Below are positions 9,401 to 19,057 of a stretch of DNA of 64,000 nucleotides, in pieces. The notes beneath the pieces are model-generated. The model was not told the origin of the DNA and did no database searches. It worked only from the letters and a program-made list of their open reading frames with translations. The stretch is from Flavobacterium resistens (GTDB lineage: Bacteria > Bacteroidota > Bacteroidia > Flavobacteriales > Flavobacteriaceae), in the NCBI RefSeq assembly GCF_900182645.1, contig NZ_FXTA01000002.1:1175414-1239413 (forward strand), read 5' to 3'. How positions within the stretch are numbered: position 1 is the stretch's first letter; every line of letters starts with the position of its first letter. A program made the translations under genes and the position numbers.

Positions 9401-10216
9401 AACTATAAAATTAAGCTGAACGACTTACAAGGAGCTTTAAGAAGAGAGAAATTTACTATTACAGTTGGAGATGAATTACCATCTGGAATCTTGAAATTGG
9501 CTAAAATCTATATCGCTAAAAAACGTAAGTTAAAAGTTGGTGATAAAATGGCAGGACGTCACGGTAACAAAGGTATTGTTGCTAGAATCGTTCGTCATGA
9601 AGATATGCCTTTCTTAGAAGATGGAACACCGGTAGATATCGTATTGAATCCACTAGGGGTACCTTCACGTATGAACATTGGTCAGATTTATGAGACTGTT
9701 CTTGGATGGGCTGGTATGAACTTGGGTAGAAAATTTGCTACTCCAATTTTCGACGGTGCTTCTCTAGACGAAATCAATGCTTTGACTGATGAAGCTAATG
9801 TACCACGTTTCGGACATACATATCTTTATGATGGTGGAACTGGAGAGCGTTTTGCACAAAAAGCAACTGTGGGTGTAATTTACATGCTTAAATTAGGACA
9901 CATGGTTGATGATAAGATGCACGCACGTTCTATCGGACCATACTCATTGATTACGCAACAGCCACTTGGAGGTAAGGCTCAATTTGGAGGTCAGCGTTTT
10001 GGAGAGATGGAGGTTTGGGCACTTGAGGCTTATGGAGCTTCTAGTACTCTACGTGAAATCTTAACTGTTAAGTCTGATGACGTTATTGGTAGAGCTAAAA
10101 CTTACGAGGCTATCGTTAAGGGTGAAACTATGCCAGAACCAGGTTTACCAGAATCATTCAATGTATTAATGCACGAATTGAAAGGTCTAGGTTTAGATCT
10201 TCGTTTGGAAGAATAA
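6404..10216 (+). CDS. rpoB: DNA-directed RNA polymerase subunit beta
   Basis: A 1270-aa beta subunit of RNA polymerase, forming one pincer and part of the active centre. Clear landmarks are the rifampicin region ([20 protein letters not shown] and [21 protein letters not shown]), the [21 protein letters not shown] block, [18 protein letters not shown], and the C-terminal [20 protein letters not shown] with [21 protein letters not shown] at 6401 is in frame, but the ATG at 6404 gives the natural start [12 protein letters not shown] 5' region of about 200 nt separates it from the hairpin after rplL. The rifampicin-pocket residues look like wild type. Confidence 0.99.
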   Translation: MITNQTERLNFASTKNIPDYPDFLDVQVKSFKDFFQLETKSDERGNEGLYNTFMENFPITDTRNNFVLEFLDYFVDPPRYTIQECIERGLTYSVPLKARLKLYCTDPEHEDFETIVQDVYLGTIPYMTPSGTFVINGAERVVVSQLHRSPGVFFGQSFHANGTKLYSARVIPFKGSWIEFSTDINSVMYAYIDRKKKLPVTTLFRAIGFERDKDILEIFDLAEEIKVSKTGIKKYIGRRLAARVLNTWHEDFVDEDTGEVVSIERNEIILDRDTIIDKDNVEEIIDSNVKSILLHKEDNNQADYAIIHNTLQKDPTNSEKEAVEHIYRQLRNAEPPDEETARGIIDKLFFSDQRYNLGEVGRYRMNKKLDLDIPMDKQVLTKEDIITIVKYLIELINSKAEIDDIDHLSNRRVRTVGEQLSQQFGVGLARMARTIRERMNVRDNEVFTPIDLINAKTLSSVINSFFGTNQLSQFMDQTNPLAEITHKRRLSALGPGGLSRERAGFEVRDVHYTHYGRLCPIETPEGPNIGLISSLGVYAKVNGMGFIETPYRKVTNGVVDLESTPVYLSAEEEEGKMIAQANIEMDATGKITASNVIAREEGDFPVVEPSVVHYTDVAPNQIASISASLIPFLEHDDANRALMGSNMMRQAVPLIRPEAPIVGTGLERQVASDSRVLINAEGHGTVEYVDANIITIKYDRTEDERMVSFDADEKTYNLIKFRKTNQGTSINLKPIVRKGDRVIPGQVLSEGYATQNGELALGRNLKVAFMPWKGYNFEDAIVISEKVVRDDIFTSIHVDDYSLEVRDTKLGNEELTNDIPNVSEEATKDLDENGMIRIGAEVKPGDILIGKITPKGESDPTPEEKLLRAIFGDKAGDVKDASLKASPSLHGVVLDKKLFARAVKDKRKRTQDKDALGALEMEFETKFVELKDRLVEKLFLIVNGKTSQGVMNDLGEEVLPKGKKYTQKMLYAVEDFAHLSKGQWVADDATNKMVNDLIHNYKIKLNDLQGALRREKFTITVGDELPSGILKLAKIYIAKKRKLKVGDKMAGRHGNKGIVARIVRHEDMPFLEDGTPVDIVLNPLGVPSRMNIGQIYETVLGWAGMNLGRKFATPIFDGASLDEINALTDEANVPRFGHTYLYDGGTGERFAQKATVGVIYMLKLGHMVDDKMHARSIGPYSLITQQPLGGKAQFGGQRFGEMEVWALEAYGASSTLREILTVKSDDVIGRAKTYEAIVKGETMPEPGLPESFNVLMHELKGLGLDLRLEE

Positions 10217-10228
10217 TAAAAGTTTTGG

Positions 10229-10258
10229 AATCAGTCCCGATTTTTATCGGGACTGATT
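10229..10258 (+). promoter_or_regulatory. 13-bp hairpin between rpoB and rpoC
   Basis: AATCAGTCCCGAT (10229-10241) pairs exactly with ATCGGGACTGATT (10246-10258) around a TTTT loop. It has no T tract after it, so processing or mRNA stabilisation is as likely as termination. Confidence 0.6.
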
Positions 10259-10475
10259 ACTCATTTATAATAAGTTTTTAAAGATTTATACCCGTAACCC
10301 GTTCCGATTTTTTATAACAATGTCAGGCATTTTATAACTAGCGCTTCAAATAAGAATTTGAGGTTTAGAGAAGTAACCCGAGGTAGTAGCTGAATGATTA
10401 ACTCTTATTTTTTTAAGAGTAGATTATAAATCTAAATTCAATTTTTTAATTGCAAATAAATCAATAGTAAAAACT
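10259..10475 (+). other. Long rpoC leader without a coding gene
   Basis: About 217 nt with no convincing reading frame. It contains a small hairpin (ACTCTTA at 10401-10407 with TAAGAGT at 10414-10420) and a repeated GTAACCCG word. I cannot point to a clear -7 element, so whether rpoC has its own promoter is open. Confidence 0.4.
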
Positions 10476-13400
10476 ATGATGAATAACAGAAACAATAATA
10501 AAGATAAGAATCCTGTAAAAAGATTTAACAAAATCTCTATTGGATTGGCTTCACCAGAATCTATCTTGAAAGAATCAAGAGGAGAGGTTTTAAAGCCAGA
10601 AACAATTAACTATAGAACGCACAAACCAGAGCGTGACGGACTTTTCTGCGAAAGAATCTTCGGACCAGTAAAAGATTTCGAATGTGCTTGCGGTAAGTAT
10701 AAAAGAATTCGTTACAAAGGTATCATCTGTGACCGTTGTGGTGTTGAAGTTACGGAGAAAAAAGTACGTCGTGATAGAGTAGGACACATCAACCTTGTTG
10801 TGCCAATTGCTCATATCTGGTACTTCCGTTCTCTTCCAAACAAAATTGGTTATATCCTTGGTCTTCCATCTAAGAAATTAGATATGATCATTTACTACGA
10901 AAGATACGTGGTAATCCAAGCTGGTATCGCTAAAAATGCAGATGGAGAATCTTTACAAAGACTTGATTTCTTAACAGAAGAAGAATACTTAAATATTTTA
11001 GATACTCTTCCACAAGAAAACCAATACTTAGATGATTTAGATCCAAATAAATTTGTTGCCAAAATGGGAGCAGAGTGTATTATGGATTTATTGGCTCGTA
11101 TTGACCTAGATGCTTTATCTTATGAACTAAGACATAGTGCTAACAACGAGACTTCTAAGCAAAGAAAAACTGAAGCTCTAAAAAGATTACAAGTTGTTGA
11201 ATCTTTCCGTGAGTCTAACGAAAACCGCGAAAACCGTCCAGAATGGATGATCATGAAAGTGGTTCCAGTTATCCCACCAGAATTACGTCCGCTTGTGCCA
11301 CTTGATGGAGGTCGTTTTGCAACTTCAGATTTGAACGATTTATATCGTCGTGTAATTATCCGTAATAACCGTTTGAAAAGATTAATGGAGATTAAAGCTC
11401 CAGAAGTTATCTTAAGAAACGAAAAACGTATGTTACAAGAATCAGTAGATTCATTATTTGATAACACACGTAAAGCTTCTGCTGTTAAAACAGAATCTAA
11501 CAGACCATTAAAATCATTATCTGACTCATTAAAAGGTAAGCAAGGACGTTTTCGTCAAAACTTACTTGGTAAACGTGTAGATTATTCTGCTCGTTCGGTA
11601 ATTGTTGTTGGTCCAGAGTTAAAATTATATGAGTGCGGATTGCCAAAAGATATGGCTTCTGAGTTATACAAACCTTTCGTTATCCGTAAATTGATTGAAA
11701 GAGGTATTGTTAAAACAGTAAAATCTGCTAAGAAAATCATAGACAAAAAAGAGCCGGTAGTTTGGGATATCTTAGAAAACGTAATTAAAGGACACCCAGT
11801 ATTACTGAACCGTGCTCCTACTTTGCACAGACTTGGTATTCAGGCTTTCCAGCCAAAATTAATTGAAGGAAAAGCGATCCAGTTACACCCATTAGTATGT
11901 ACGGCTTTCAACGCCGATTTCGATGGTGACCAGATGGCGGTTCACTTACCATTAGGACCAGAGGCTATTTTAGAGGCACAATTATTAATGTTGGCTTCTC
12001 ACAATATCTTGAACCCAGCAAATGGTGCTCCAATTACTGTACCTTCTCAGGACATGGTCTTGGGTCTATACTATATGACCAAAGAGCGTATTTCTACAGA
12101 AGATCACATTATTTTAGGTCAAGATTTGACTTTCTATTCTGCTGAAGAAGTAAACATTGCATTAAACGAAGGAAGATTAGAATTGAATGCTCGTGTGAAA
12201 ATTAGAGCAAAAGATTTTAATGACACTGGAGAATTAGTGTACAAAATCATTCAAACAACTGCAGGACGTGTATTATTTAACGAAGTAGTACCTGAAGCAG
12301 CTGGATATATCAATGACGTATTGACTAAGAAAAACCTTAGAGATATTATCGGACACATTTTAAGTGTGACTGATGTACCTACAACGGCAGCTTTCTTGGA
12401 TAATATGAAAGATATGGGTTATAAATTCGCATTTAGAGGAGGTTTATCATTCTCTTTAGGTGATATTAGAATCCCAGAACAAAAAACGAAGTTAATTGCA
12501 GATGCTAGAGAGCAAGTTGAAGGTATCTCAACTAACTATAACATGGGTCTTATCACAAATAACGAACGTTACAACCAAGTTATTGACGTATGGACTTCAG
12601 CAAATGCTCAGTTAACAGAATTAGCAATGAAAAATATTAGAGAAGACCAACAAGGTTTCAACTCTGTATATATGATGCTTGACTCTGGGGCGAGGGGTTC
12701 TAAGGAACAGATTCGTCAGTTAACTGGTATGCGTGGTTTGATGGCTAAGCCTAAAAAATCTACTGCTGGTGGTGGTGAGATTATTGAAAACCCGATTCTT
12801 TCTAACTTTAAGGAAGGTCTTTCGATCCTTGAGTACTTCATTTCTACTCACGGTGCTCGTAAAGGTCTTGCGGATACGGCTCTTAAAACGGCCGATGCTG
12901 GTTACTTAACAAGAAGGCTTCATGACGTTTCTCAAGATGTTATTGTTAACATCGAAGATTGTGGAACTTTAAGAGGTGTTGAAGTTGCTGCATTGAAGAA
13001 AAATGAAGAAATCGTTGAATCTTTAGGAGAGAGAATTTTAGGACGTGTTGCATTGCAAGATGTTATTAATCCTCTTACTAATGAAGTAATGGTTCAATCT
13101 GGTCAACAAATTACTGAAGCAATTATGAGAACTATCGAAGCTTCTCCAATTGAAAAAGTAGAGGTTAGATCTCCATTAACTTGTGAGGCTTTAAAAGGTA
13201 TTTGTGCTAAATGTTACGGTAGAAACTTAGCTACTGGTAAAATGACACAAAGAGGTGAAGCTGTCGGAGTTATTGCAGCTCAGTCTATTGGAGAGCCAGG
13301 TACACAGTTGACACTTCGTACGTTCCACGTTGGAGGGGTTGCTGGAGGTATCTCTGAAGAGTCTAGTATTGTTACAAGATTCGCAGGTAGACTTGAAATT

Positions 13401-14786
13401 GAAGATTTAAAAACAGTTAAAGGAGAAGACGGAGAAGGAAATTCTGTTGATATCGTAGTTTCACGTTCAACTGAGTTGAAATTAGTTGACGAAAAAACTG
13501 GAATTGTTTTAAATACGCATAACATTCCTTATGGATCTAGTATTTTTGTTAATGATGGAGATACTGTTGCTAAAGGAACTGTAATCTGTAAATGGGATCC
13601 TTATAACGGTGTAATTGTTTCTGAGTTTACTGGTAAGATTGCTTACGAGGATTTAGAGCAAGGACAATCGTTCATGGTTGAGATCGATGAGCAGACTGGT
13701 TTCCAGGAAAAAGTAATTTCTGAGGCTAGAAACAAAAAGTTAATTCCAACTTTATTGGTTTACGGTAAAGAAGGTGAATTGATTCGTTCTTACAACTTAC
13801 CAGTAGGTGCACACTTAATGGTTGAAAATGGTGAGAAAATTAAAGCAGGTAAAGTATTAGTAAAAATCCCACGTCGTTCTTCTAAAGCAGGCGATATCAC
13901 GGGAGGTTTACCAAGAATTACTGAGCTTTTAGAGGCTCGTAACCCTTCAAACCCAGCTGTTGTATCTGAAATTGATGGTGTTGTATCTTTCGGAAAAATC
14001 AAAAGAGGTAACCGTGAGATCGTTATCGAGTCTAAATTTGGTGAGATTAAAAAGTATTTAGTTAAACTTTCTAGCCAAATCTTAGTACAAGAAAATGACT
14101 TCGTAAGAGCGGGAGTTCCATTGTCTGACGGTGCAATTACACCAGATGATATCTTAAGAATTCAAGGTCCAGCTGCTGTTCAACAGTACTTGGTAAATGA
14201 AATTCAAGAGGTTTACCGTTTACAAGGGGTAAAAATTAATGACAAGCACTTTGAGGTAGTTATTCGTCAAATGATGCGTAAAGTAAGAGTTCAGGATCCA
14301 GGTGATACTTTATTCTTAGAAGATCAATTAATTCACACTAAAGATTTCATCGTTCAAAACGATAAATTATATGGTATGAAAGTAGTTGAAGATGCTGGAG
14401 ATTCTTCAGTATTGAAACCAGGTCAAATCATTACACCTCGTGAATTACGTGACGAAAATTCGTTATTGAAACGTACAGATAAAAATCTTGTTGTAGCAAG
14501 AGATGTAATTACTGCGACTGCAACGCCAGTTCTTCAAGGTATTACAAGAGCTTCGTTACAAACTAAATCATTCATTTCTGCGGCTTCATTCCAGGAGACA
14601 ACGAAAGTACTTAACGAAGCTGCAGTAGCTGGTAAAGTAGATGATCTAGAAGGATTAAAAGAAAATGTAATTGTTGGTCACAGAATTCCTGCGGGAACTG
14701 GTATGAGAGAATACGATAACACTATCGTAGGATCTAAAGACGATTACAATGAAATGATGGCTAATAAAGAAGAATACATTTATTAA
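10476..14786 (+). CDS. rpoC: DNA-directed RNA polymerase subunit beta-prime
   Basis: A 1436-aa catalytic subunit. It has the N-terminal zinc ribbon ([20 protein letters not shown]), the clamp, the active-site [12 protein letters not shown] with the three Mg-binding aspartates, the bridge helix and trigger-loop region ([20 protein letters not shown]), the second zinc site (CGTLRG and [13 protein letters not shown]) and a C-terminus with [12 protein letters not shown] codons at 10476 and 10479 are both in frame; the choice changes one residue. It is followed 10 nt later by the DUF3467 gene, which is probably the last cistron of the rpo transcript. Confidence 0.99.
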   Translation: MMNNRNNNKDKNPVKRFNKISIGLASPESILKESRGEVLKPETINYRTHKPERDGLFCERIFGPVKDFECACGKYKRIRYKGIICDRCGVEVTEKKVRRDRVGHINLVVPIAHIWYFRSLPNKIGYILGLPSKKLDMIIYYERYVVIQAGIAKNADGESLQRLDFLTEEEYLNILDTLPQENQYLDDLDPNKFVAKMGAECIMDLLARIDLDALSYELRHSANNETSKQRKTEALKRLQVVESFRESNENRENRPEWMIMKVVPVIPPELRPLVPLDGGRFATSDLNDLYRRVIIRNNRLKRLMEIKAPEVILRNEKRMLQESVDSLFDNTRKASAVKTESNRPLKSLSDSLKGKQGRFRQNLLGKRVDYSARSVIVVGPELKLYECGLPKDMASELYKPFVIRKLIERGIVKTVKSAKKIIDKKEPVVWDILENVIKGHPVLLNRAPTLHRLGIQAFQPKLIEGKAIQLHPLVCTAFNADFDGDQMAVHLPLGPEAILEAQLLMLASHNILNPANGAPITVPSQDMVLGLYYMTKERISTEDHIILGQDLTFYSAEEVNIALNEGRLELNARVKIRAKDFNDTGELVYKIIQTTAGRVLFNEVVPEAAGYINDVLTKKNLRDIIGHILSVTDVPTTAAFLDNMKDMGYKFAFRGGLSFSLGDIRIPEQKTKLIADAREQVEGISTNYNMGLITNNERYNQVIDVWTSANAQLTELAMKNIREDQQGFNSVYMMLDSGARGSKEQIRQLTGMRGLMAKPKKSTAGGGEIIENPILSNFKEGLSILEYFISTHGARKGLADTALKTADAGYLTRRLHDVSQDVIVNIEDCGTLRGVEVAALKKNEEIVESLGERILGRVALQDVINPLTNEVMVQSGQQITEAIMRTIEASPIEKVEVRSPLTCEALKGICAKCYGRNLATGKMTQRGEAVGVIAAQSIGEPGTQLTLRTFHVGGVAGGISEESSIVTRFAGRLEIEDLKTVKGEDGEGNSVDIVVSRSTELKLVDEKTGIVLNTHNIPYGSSIFVNDGDTVAKGTVICKWDPYNGVIVSEFTGKIAYEDLEQGQSFMVEIDEQTGFQEKVISEARNKKLIPTLLVYGKEGELIRSYNLPVGAHLMVENGEKIKAGKVLVKIPRRSSKAGDITGGLPRITELLEARNPSNPAVVSEIDGVVSFGKIKRGNREIVIESKFGEIKKYLVKLSSQILVQENDFVRAGVPLSDGAITPDDILRIQGPAAVQQYLVNEIQEVYRLQGVKINDKHFEVVIRQMMRKVRVQDPGDTLFLEDQLIHTKDFIVQNDKLYGMKVVEDAGDSSVLKPGQIITPRELRDENSLLKRTDKNLVVARDVITATATPVLQGITRASLQTKSFISAASFQETTKVLNEAAVAGKVDDLEGLKENVIVGHRIPAGTGMREYDNTIVGSKDDYNEMMANKEEYIY

Positions 14787-14796
14787 TTAGGAAACT

Positions 14797-15108
14797 ATGA
14801 GTAATCCGAAACAACAACAAGAGCAAATTAATATTGAGCTAGACGAAACTGTCGCAGAAGGAATTTATTCTAATCTTGCGATTATTAATCACTCATCATC
14901 AGAGTTTGTTTTAGATTTTGTGAGCATTATGCCAGGTATTCCTAAAGCCAAGGTAAAGTCAAGAATTGTTTTGACACCACAACATGCTAAAAGATTATTA
15001 CGAGCAATTGGTGAAAATATCCACAGATTTGAAGCAGCCCATGGCGAAATCAAAGAAACGGAACAAGCGCCAATACCACTTAATTTCGGTCCTGCGGGAC
15101 AAGCATAA
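14797..15108 (+). CDS. DUF3467 domain protein
   Basis: A 103-aa soluble protein. The pattern YSNLAIINHSSSEFVLDFVSIMPG, then KAKVKSRIVLTPQHAKRLLRAIGENIHRFE, is that of the DUF3467 family of small bacterial proteins of unknown function. It starts 10 nt after rpoC and is followed by a terminator at 15114, so it appears to be the last gene of the RNA polymerase operon. A role connected with transcription is possible from position only. I know of no demonstrated function. Confidence 0.85.
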   Translation: MSNPKQQQEQINIELDETVAEGIYSNLAIINHSSSEFVLDFVSIMPGIPKAKVKSRIVLTPQHAKRLLRAIGENIHRFEAAHGEIKETEQAPIPLNFGPAGQA

Positions 15109-15113
15109 ATTTT

Positions 15114-15140
15114 AAAGCCCCAGTAATGGGGCTTTTTTTT
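15114..15140 (+). terminator. Terminator of the rpoBC operon
   Basis: AAAGCCCC (15114-15121) and GGGGCTTT (15128-15135) with a 6-nt loop are followed by T8. This is a classic intrinsic terminator six nt after the DUF3467 stop. Confidence 0.92.
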
Positions 15141-15293
15141 AGTATCAATTTTCTATTTTGCAGTTTATCCGATTTAATTGGTATTTCATCGACTAAATTT
15201 CTGCCTTACTTAAGTTTGCAGTATTTTAGCAATTCCGAATTAGAAAAATTTATATTAGAATAATAACTCAGTAAGGTTGTAATTAATTCAAAT

Positions 15294-15331
15294 AAAAAAA
15301 AGCGCTATATTTTATGTATAGCGCTTTTTTT
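15294..15331. terminator. Symmetrical terminator, end of prfC
   Basis: A7-GCGCTATA pairs with TATAGCGC-T7 around a TTTTATG loop. It has A and T tracts on both sides, so it can work in both directions. It lies 24 nt beyond the prfC stop on the minus strand. Confidence 0.85.
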
Positions 15332-15354
15332 ATAGTTTATTTTTTAAATGCAAA

Positions 15355-16947
15355 TTAATCAAACTCAGATGTAAAGTATAATTTCACACTTGGATATTTA
15401 CTTTGTGTCATTTGAATTGTAAAATCTGAATCGGCTAAGAATACAAGTTGTCCGTATTTATCGTGTGCCAAAAATTTTTGTTTGATTCTTTTAAATTCTT
15501 TGAATTCTTCGTTTTTAGCATCATCTGGTTTTACCCAACAAGCTTTGTGAACAGGGAAGTTTTCGTAAGTACATTTTGCACCGTACTCATGTTCTAAACG
15601 ATATTGAATTACCTCATACTGAAGTGCTCCAACCGTTCCAATTACCTTACGGTTGTTCATTTCTAAAGTAAATAACTGAGCAACACCTTCATCCATTAAC
15701 TGATCAACACCTTTTTCTAATTGCTTAGCTTTCATTGGATCAGCATTATTGATGTATCTAAAGTGCTCTGGAGAGAAACTCGGGATTCCTTTGAAACTCA
15801 TTACTTCGCCTTCTGTCAAAGTATCTCCAATTTTAAAATTTCCTGTATCATGAAGACCAACAATATCTCCAGGATATGAAATATCTACAATTTCTTTTTT
15901 CTCAGCGAAAAAGGCATTTGGACTAGAGAATTTTAAATTTTTCTTTTGGCGAACGTGATAATATGGTTTGTTTCTCTCAAAAGTTCCAGAAACAATTTTG
16001 ATAAATGCTAAACGATCACGGTGTTTTGGATCCATATTAGCGTGGATTTTGAAAACAAAGCCAGACATTTTTTCTTCAGCTGGATCAACTAAACGAGTTT
16101 CAGAATCTTTTGGTCTTGGAGAAGGAGCGATTGTAACGAAACAATCTAACAATTCGCGAACTCCAAAATTATTTAAAGCAGAACCAAAGAATACAGGCTG
16201 GATTTTTCCATCTAAATAATCCTGACGCTCAAACTTAGGATAAACTTCATCAATTAATTCTAATTCTTCACGAAGTTTTTCAGCTGCTTTTTGACCCACA
16301 ATTTTATCTAATTCCGGATTATTCTGAACATCAGAAAAAGCAATTGTTTCTTCAATGTTTTTACGGCTGTCTCCACTGAAAAGATTGATGTTTTCTTCCC
16401 AAAGATTATAAATTCCTTGGAAATCATAACCCATTCCAATAGGAAAACTTAGAGGCGTAACTTTCAATCCTAATTTTTGTTCCACTTCATCCATCAAATC
16501 AAAAGCATCTTTACCTTCACGGTCTAATTTGTTGATGAAAACAATCATAGGAATGTTTCTCATTCTACAAACTGCAACTAATTTTTCAGTTTGTTCCTCA
16601 ACCCCTTTTGCAACGTCAATTACAACAATTACGCTATCAACAGCAGTTAAAGTTCTAAAAGTATCTTCAGCAAAATCCTTGTGCCCAGGTGTATCAAGAA
16701 TGTTGATTTTTTTATCTTTATAATTAAAAGCAAGCACAGAAGTTGAAACCGAAATACCTCTTTGGCGTTCGATTTCCATAAAGTCACTCGTTGCTCCTTT
16801 TTTAATTTTGTTGTTTTTTACTGCACCAGCTTCCTGAATAGCACCTCCAAATAACAGTAATTTCTCTGTTAATGTAGTTTTACCGGCATCGGGATGCGAT
16901 ATAATTCCGAATGTTCTTCTGCGTTGTATTTCTTTTAAAAAGCTCAT
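15355..16947 (-). CDS. prfC: Peptide chain release factor 3
   Basis: A 530-aa translational GTPase that removes RF1/RF2 from the ribosome after peptide release. The G domain shows SHPDAGKTTLTEKLL (G1), the RGISVSTSVL switch, DTPGHKDF (G3) and NKLDREGKD (G4). Further along are the RF3-specific GALQYEVIQYRLEHEYGAKC and domain III to the C-terminus. Length is typical of RF3 (about 525-530). It is monocistronic, converging with the rpoC operon, with a promoter at 16967-16974 and a terminator at 15294-15331. Confidence 0.97.
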   Translation of the reverse strand: MSFLKEIQRRRTFGIISHPDAGKTTLTEKLLLFGGAIQEAGAVKNNKIKKGATSDFMEIERQRGISVSTSVLAFNYKDKKINILDTPGHKDFAEDTFRTLTAVDSVIVVIDVAKGVEEQTEKLVAVCRMRNIPMIVFINKLDREGKDAFDLMDEVEQKLGLKVTPLSFPIGMGYDFQGIYNLWEENINLFSGDSRKNIEETIAFSDVQNNPELDKIVGQKAAEKLREELELIDEVYPKFERQDYLDGKIQPVFFGSALNNFGVRELLDCFVTIAPSPRPKDSETRLVDPAEEKMSGFVFKIHANMDPKHRDRLAFIKIVSGTFERNKPYYHVRQKKNLKFSSPNAFFAEKKEIVDISYPGDIVGLHDTGNFKIGDTLTEGEVMSFKGIPSFSPEHFRYINNADPMKAKQLEKGVDQLMDEGVAQLFTLEMNNRKVIGTVGALQYEVIQYRLEHEYGAKCTYENFPVHKACWVKPDDAKNEEFKEFKRIKQKFLAHDKYGQLVFLADSDFTIQMTQSKYPSVKLYFTSEFD

Positions 16948-16966
16948 ATTTCGTATAAATAGGTTG

Positions 16967-16974
16967 CAAAAGTA
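16967..16974 (-). promoter_or_regulatory. -7 element of prfC
   Basis: On the minus strand this reads TACTTTTG, an exact TAnnTTTG match, 20 nt upstream of the prfC ATG. The -33 element is not obvious. Confidence 0.55.
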
Positions 16975-17053
16975 CTATTAAATACGGCTTTATAAAAATA
17001 TTCACTTCATAATTTGGCTGTCTTCTTTTCAAATTGTTTTTTAGAGAAAAAAA

Positions 17054-17077
17054 TAAGGCTGTTTTTAAAACAGCCTT
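17054..17077 (-). terminator. Terminator of the alpha-amylase gene
   Basis: TAAGGCTGTTTT pairs with AAAACAGCCTTA. On the minus strand the stem is followed by T7, and it lies 22 nt past the amylase stop. Confidence 0.85.
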
Positions 17078-17099
17078 AAATTAATTATTTGAAAATATG

Positions 17100-18539
17100 T
17101 TATTGATTAATGGACCAAATTGAATATCCTTTTGGTGGACATTGTATTTTTACCCATTTATCTGCCTGAGTTGTTGGGTACCAAGTCGAGTTTCCTGTAA
17201 AATCTTTAATTTGAGTATTTGCCCAGTTAGTTTGAATCCATCTTTCCTGCCAAACATCAGAATTATTGATGTAAACCACCAATCCCGGATTTCCATTATA
17301 TCCATTTCTTCTCGCTACATATTCGTCATTATCAGAATATAAAATAGAAGTTGTTCCTGTTGCTTTATTGTTGTGGATCCAGATTAGATTATTTAATTTG
17401 TTTTTATCCAGCCATTCTTCATAATCTCTGTAGAAAATTGTTGGATAACCTTCGTGAGTTAATATATAAGAGTAAGCTAACATTTTGCTCCAAATTTCGT
17501 CAGTATCGTGATTAGTAACAAATGTTACTGCTTTGTATGGATTTCGTTTCCACATCATATCATCATTCAAAAGAGCAAGATTATTTCCGTCGAAGGCGTC
17601 ATTCATTTTGTAATAACAAGCAAAGTCAAAAACAGAACTATTAGCATTGTTTGCCCAGTCATTTAATATATTTACATTCGAATCCCATAATTCTCCAACA
17701 GAAAACCCGCCAACATTGGCATTCCATGCATTGACAACCCAAGCACCAAAACCTTTTACATAGTCGAATCTCCAACCATCAAATTTCATGGTGTTTTTAT
17801 AATATTTACCAACTCCGTCGGCACGTATCCAAAGCCAGTCTTTTACATAAGGATCTGCATGACATAAATCCGGAAATCCTCCAAAGGAACCTTCATCATT
17901 ATTACCAAAACTGTTTTTATAAAAATTTGCATAAGTACGCTTAAATTTTCCCGAAGAAATTCCATTAAAATTAGTCCACGTATTTGTTCCAGTAAAAGGA
18001 TTTGCTTCAGATTGCCCGCCGCTGTTATGATTGATTACGATATCTGCATACACTTTTATATTTTCAGCATGAGCGGCAGTAATTAAATTTACCAATTCGG
18101 TTTTTGAACCAAATCGAGTTTCAGTACTTCCGTTTTGATTGTAATCTCCAAAATCAAAATAATCAGTTGGATCATAACCCATTGAAAATGCTCCATTTTG
18201 TGCTTTTGAAGCAGGAGGAAGCCATATTGAGCCAATTCCTGCATTGCCCCATGCAGTAACTTTACTGCTAACGGTATTCCACCAAGTTCCGCCAGAAGGA
18301 ACATCCCAATAAAAAGCCTGCATCATAACGCCTCCGCCAGGATTATCAACATATTTTCCTGTAAGTGATGATTTTGAACCCGTACTAAAAGGTTTTCCGT
18401 CGTGATGTGTAACGTTGATGATTTCAAATTTCTGGCTTTCAGCCTTTGAATCAGTTTCAACTGAGTCATTTTGCGAGCACGAGCATAATAAGGCTGTAAT
18501 CATGCTCACAAATAAAAATTTTGCTTGTGGTTTTTTCAT
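17100..18539 (-). CDS. Alpha-amylase lipoprotein, GH13 family
   Basis: A 479-aa starch- or glycogen-degrading alpha-1,4-glucan hydrolase. A lipoprotein-type signal (MKKPQAKFLFVSMITALLCSC) predicts lipidation at Cys21, so it probably sits on a membrane facing the periplasm or outside. The (beta/alpha)8 barrel carries the GH13 regions: ADIVINHNSGG (region I), GWRFDYVKG with nucleophile Asp259, VGELWD with acid/base Glu283, and FVTNHDTD with Asp345. The substrate-facing start GGGVMMQAFYWDVPSGGTWW resembles bacterial and plant alpha-amylases. A short C-terminal beta domain ends in PPKGYSIWSINQ. It has its own terminator, and no SusC/SusD, SusR or transporter gene is adjacent, so it is a solitary amylase. 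Substrate range cannot be read from the sequence. Confidence 0.92.
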   Translation of the reverse strand: MKKPQAKFLFVSMITALLCSCSQNDSVETDSKAESQKFEIINVTHHDGKPFSTGSKSSLTGKYVDNPGGGVMMQAFYWDVPSGGTWWNTVSSKVTAWGNAGIGSIWLPPASKAQNGAFSMGYDPTDYFDFGDYNQNGSTETRFGSKTELVNLITAAHAENIKVYADIVINHNSGGQSEANPFTGTNTWTNFNGISSGKFKRTYANFYKNSFGNNDEGSFGGFPDLCHADPYVKDWLWIRADGVGKYYKNTMKFDGWRFDYVKGFGAWVVNAWNANVGGFSVGELWDSNVNILNDWANNANSSVFDFACYYKMNDAFDGNNLALLNDDMMWKRNPYKAVTFVTNHDTDEIWSKMLAYSYILTHEGYPTIFYRDYEEWLDKNKLNNLIWIHNNKATGTTSILYSDNDEYVARRNGYNGNPGLVVYINNSDVWQERWIQTNWANTQIKDFTGNSTWYPTTQADKWVKIQCPPKGYSIWSINQ

Positions 18540-19057
18540 AATAGATTTGGTTAAAAAGGTTAATGAAGTTAGTAATTGCGTAATTTTAGGGTTTTAAAAT
18601 AGAGATATTGTCAATTTTAAACCTGTTAAATTGTCAATTACGCACGAAAGTAGGTTTTTTTTGATTCGATTCGTATTTGCAAGAAAATAGTTATACAGCG
18701 AAAACGTTGTAGTGTTAAAAACTTTTTTTTATATCCTTATAAATTAGGATATTGAGTTTTTTGAAAGAAAGTTTATAAAGAAATTACAGCTTTAAAATGA
18801 TATTCGGATATTCAGCAAATAGCATTTTTAAATCTTGTATTTAAAATGCAATCTGTATAATTTTTTGTTAATAGTATAAGCGATAGTTGTATTATGTAAT
18901 TGAATTGTTATTTTTGTTCGTTATAAGTAAAAGAACTAGAGTTTAATTGCTTACTGTTTTTGAAGTTTATCTTTTAAAATAAAGCAATTGAGAGTTTAGT
19001 TTTTAAAAATGGATATTCTAAAAACAAGATCTTTACATTTAAATTAAATCTAAAATA
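18540..19057. other. Divergent intergenic region between amylase and SurA-like gene
   Basis: About 518 nt of AT-rich DNA with no credible gene. Toward the amylase, the minus strand reads TACTTTCG at 18645-18652 (one mismatch to TAnnTTTG). A direct repeat TTGTCAATT (18609-18617 and 18631-18639) lies just downstream of it and could be an operator. Toward the SurA-like gene there is a good promoter at 18887-18916. The remainder shows nothing I can name. Confidence 0.5.
18887..18916 (+). promoter_or_regulatory. Promoter of the SurA-like gene
   Basis: TTG at 18887-18889 and TATTTTTG at 18909-18916 match TTG-N19-TAnnTTTG. The predicted 5' untranslated region is about 135 nt. Confidence 0.55.
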
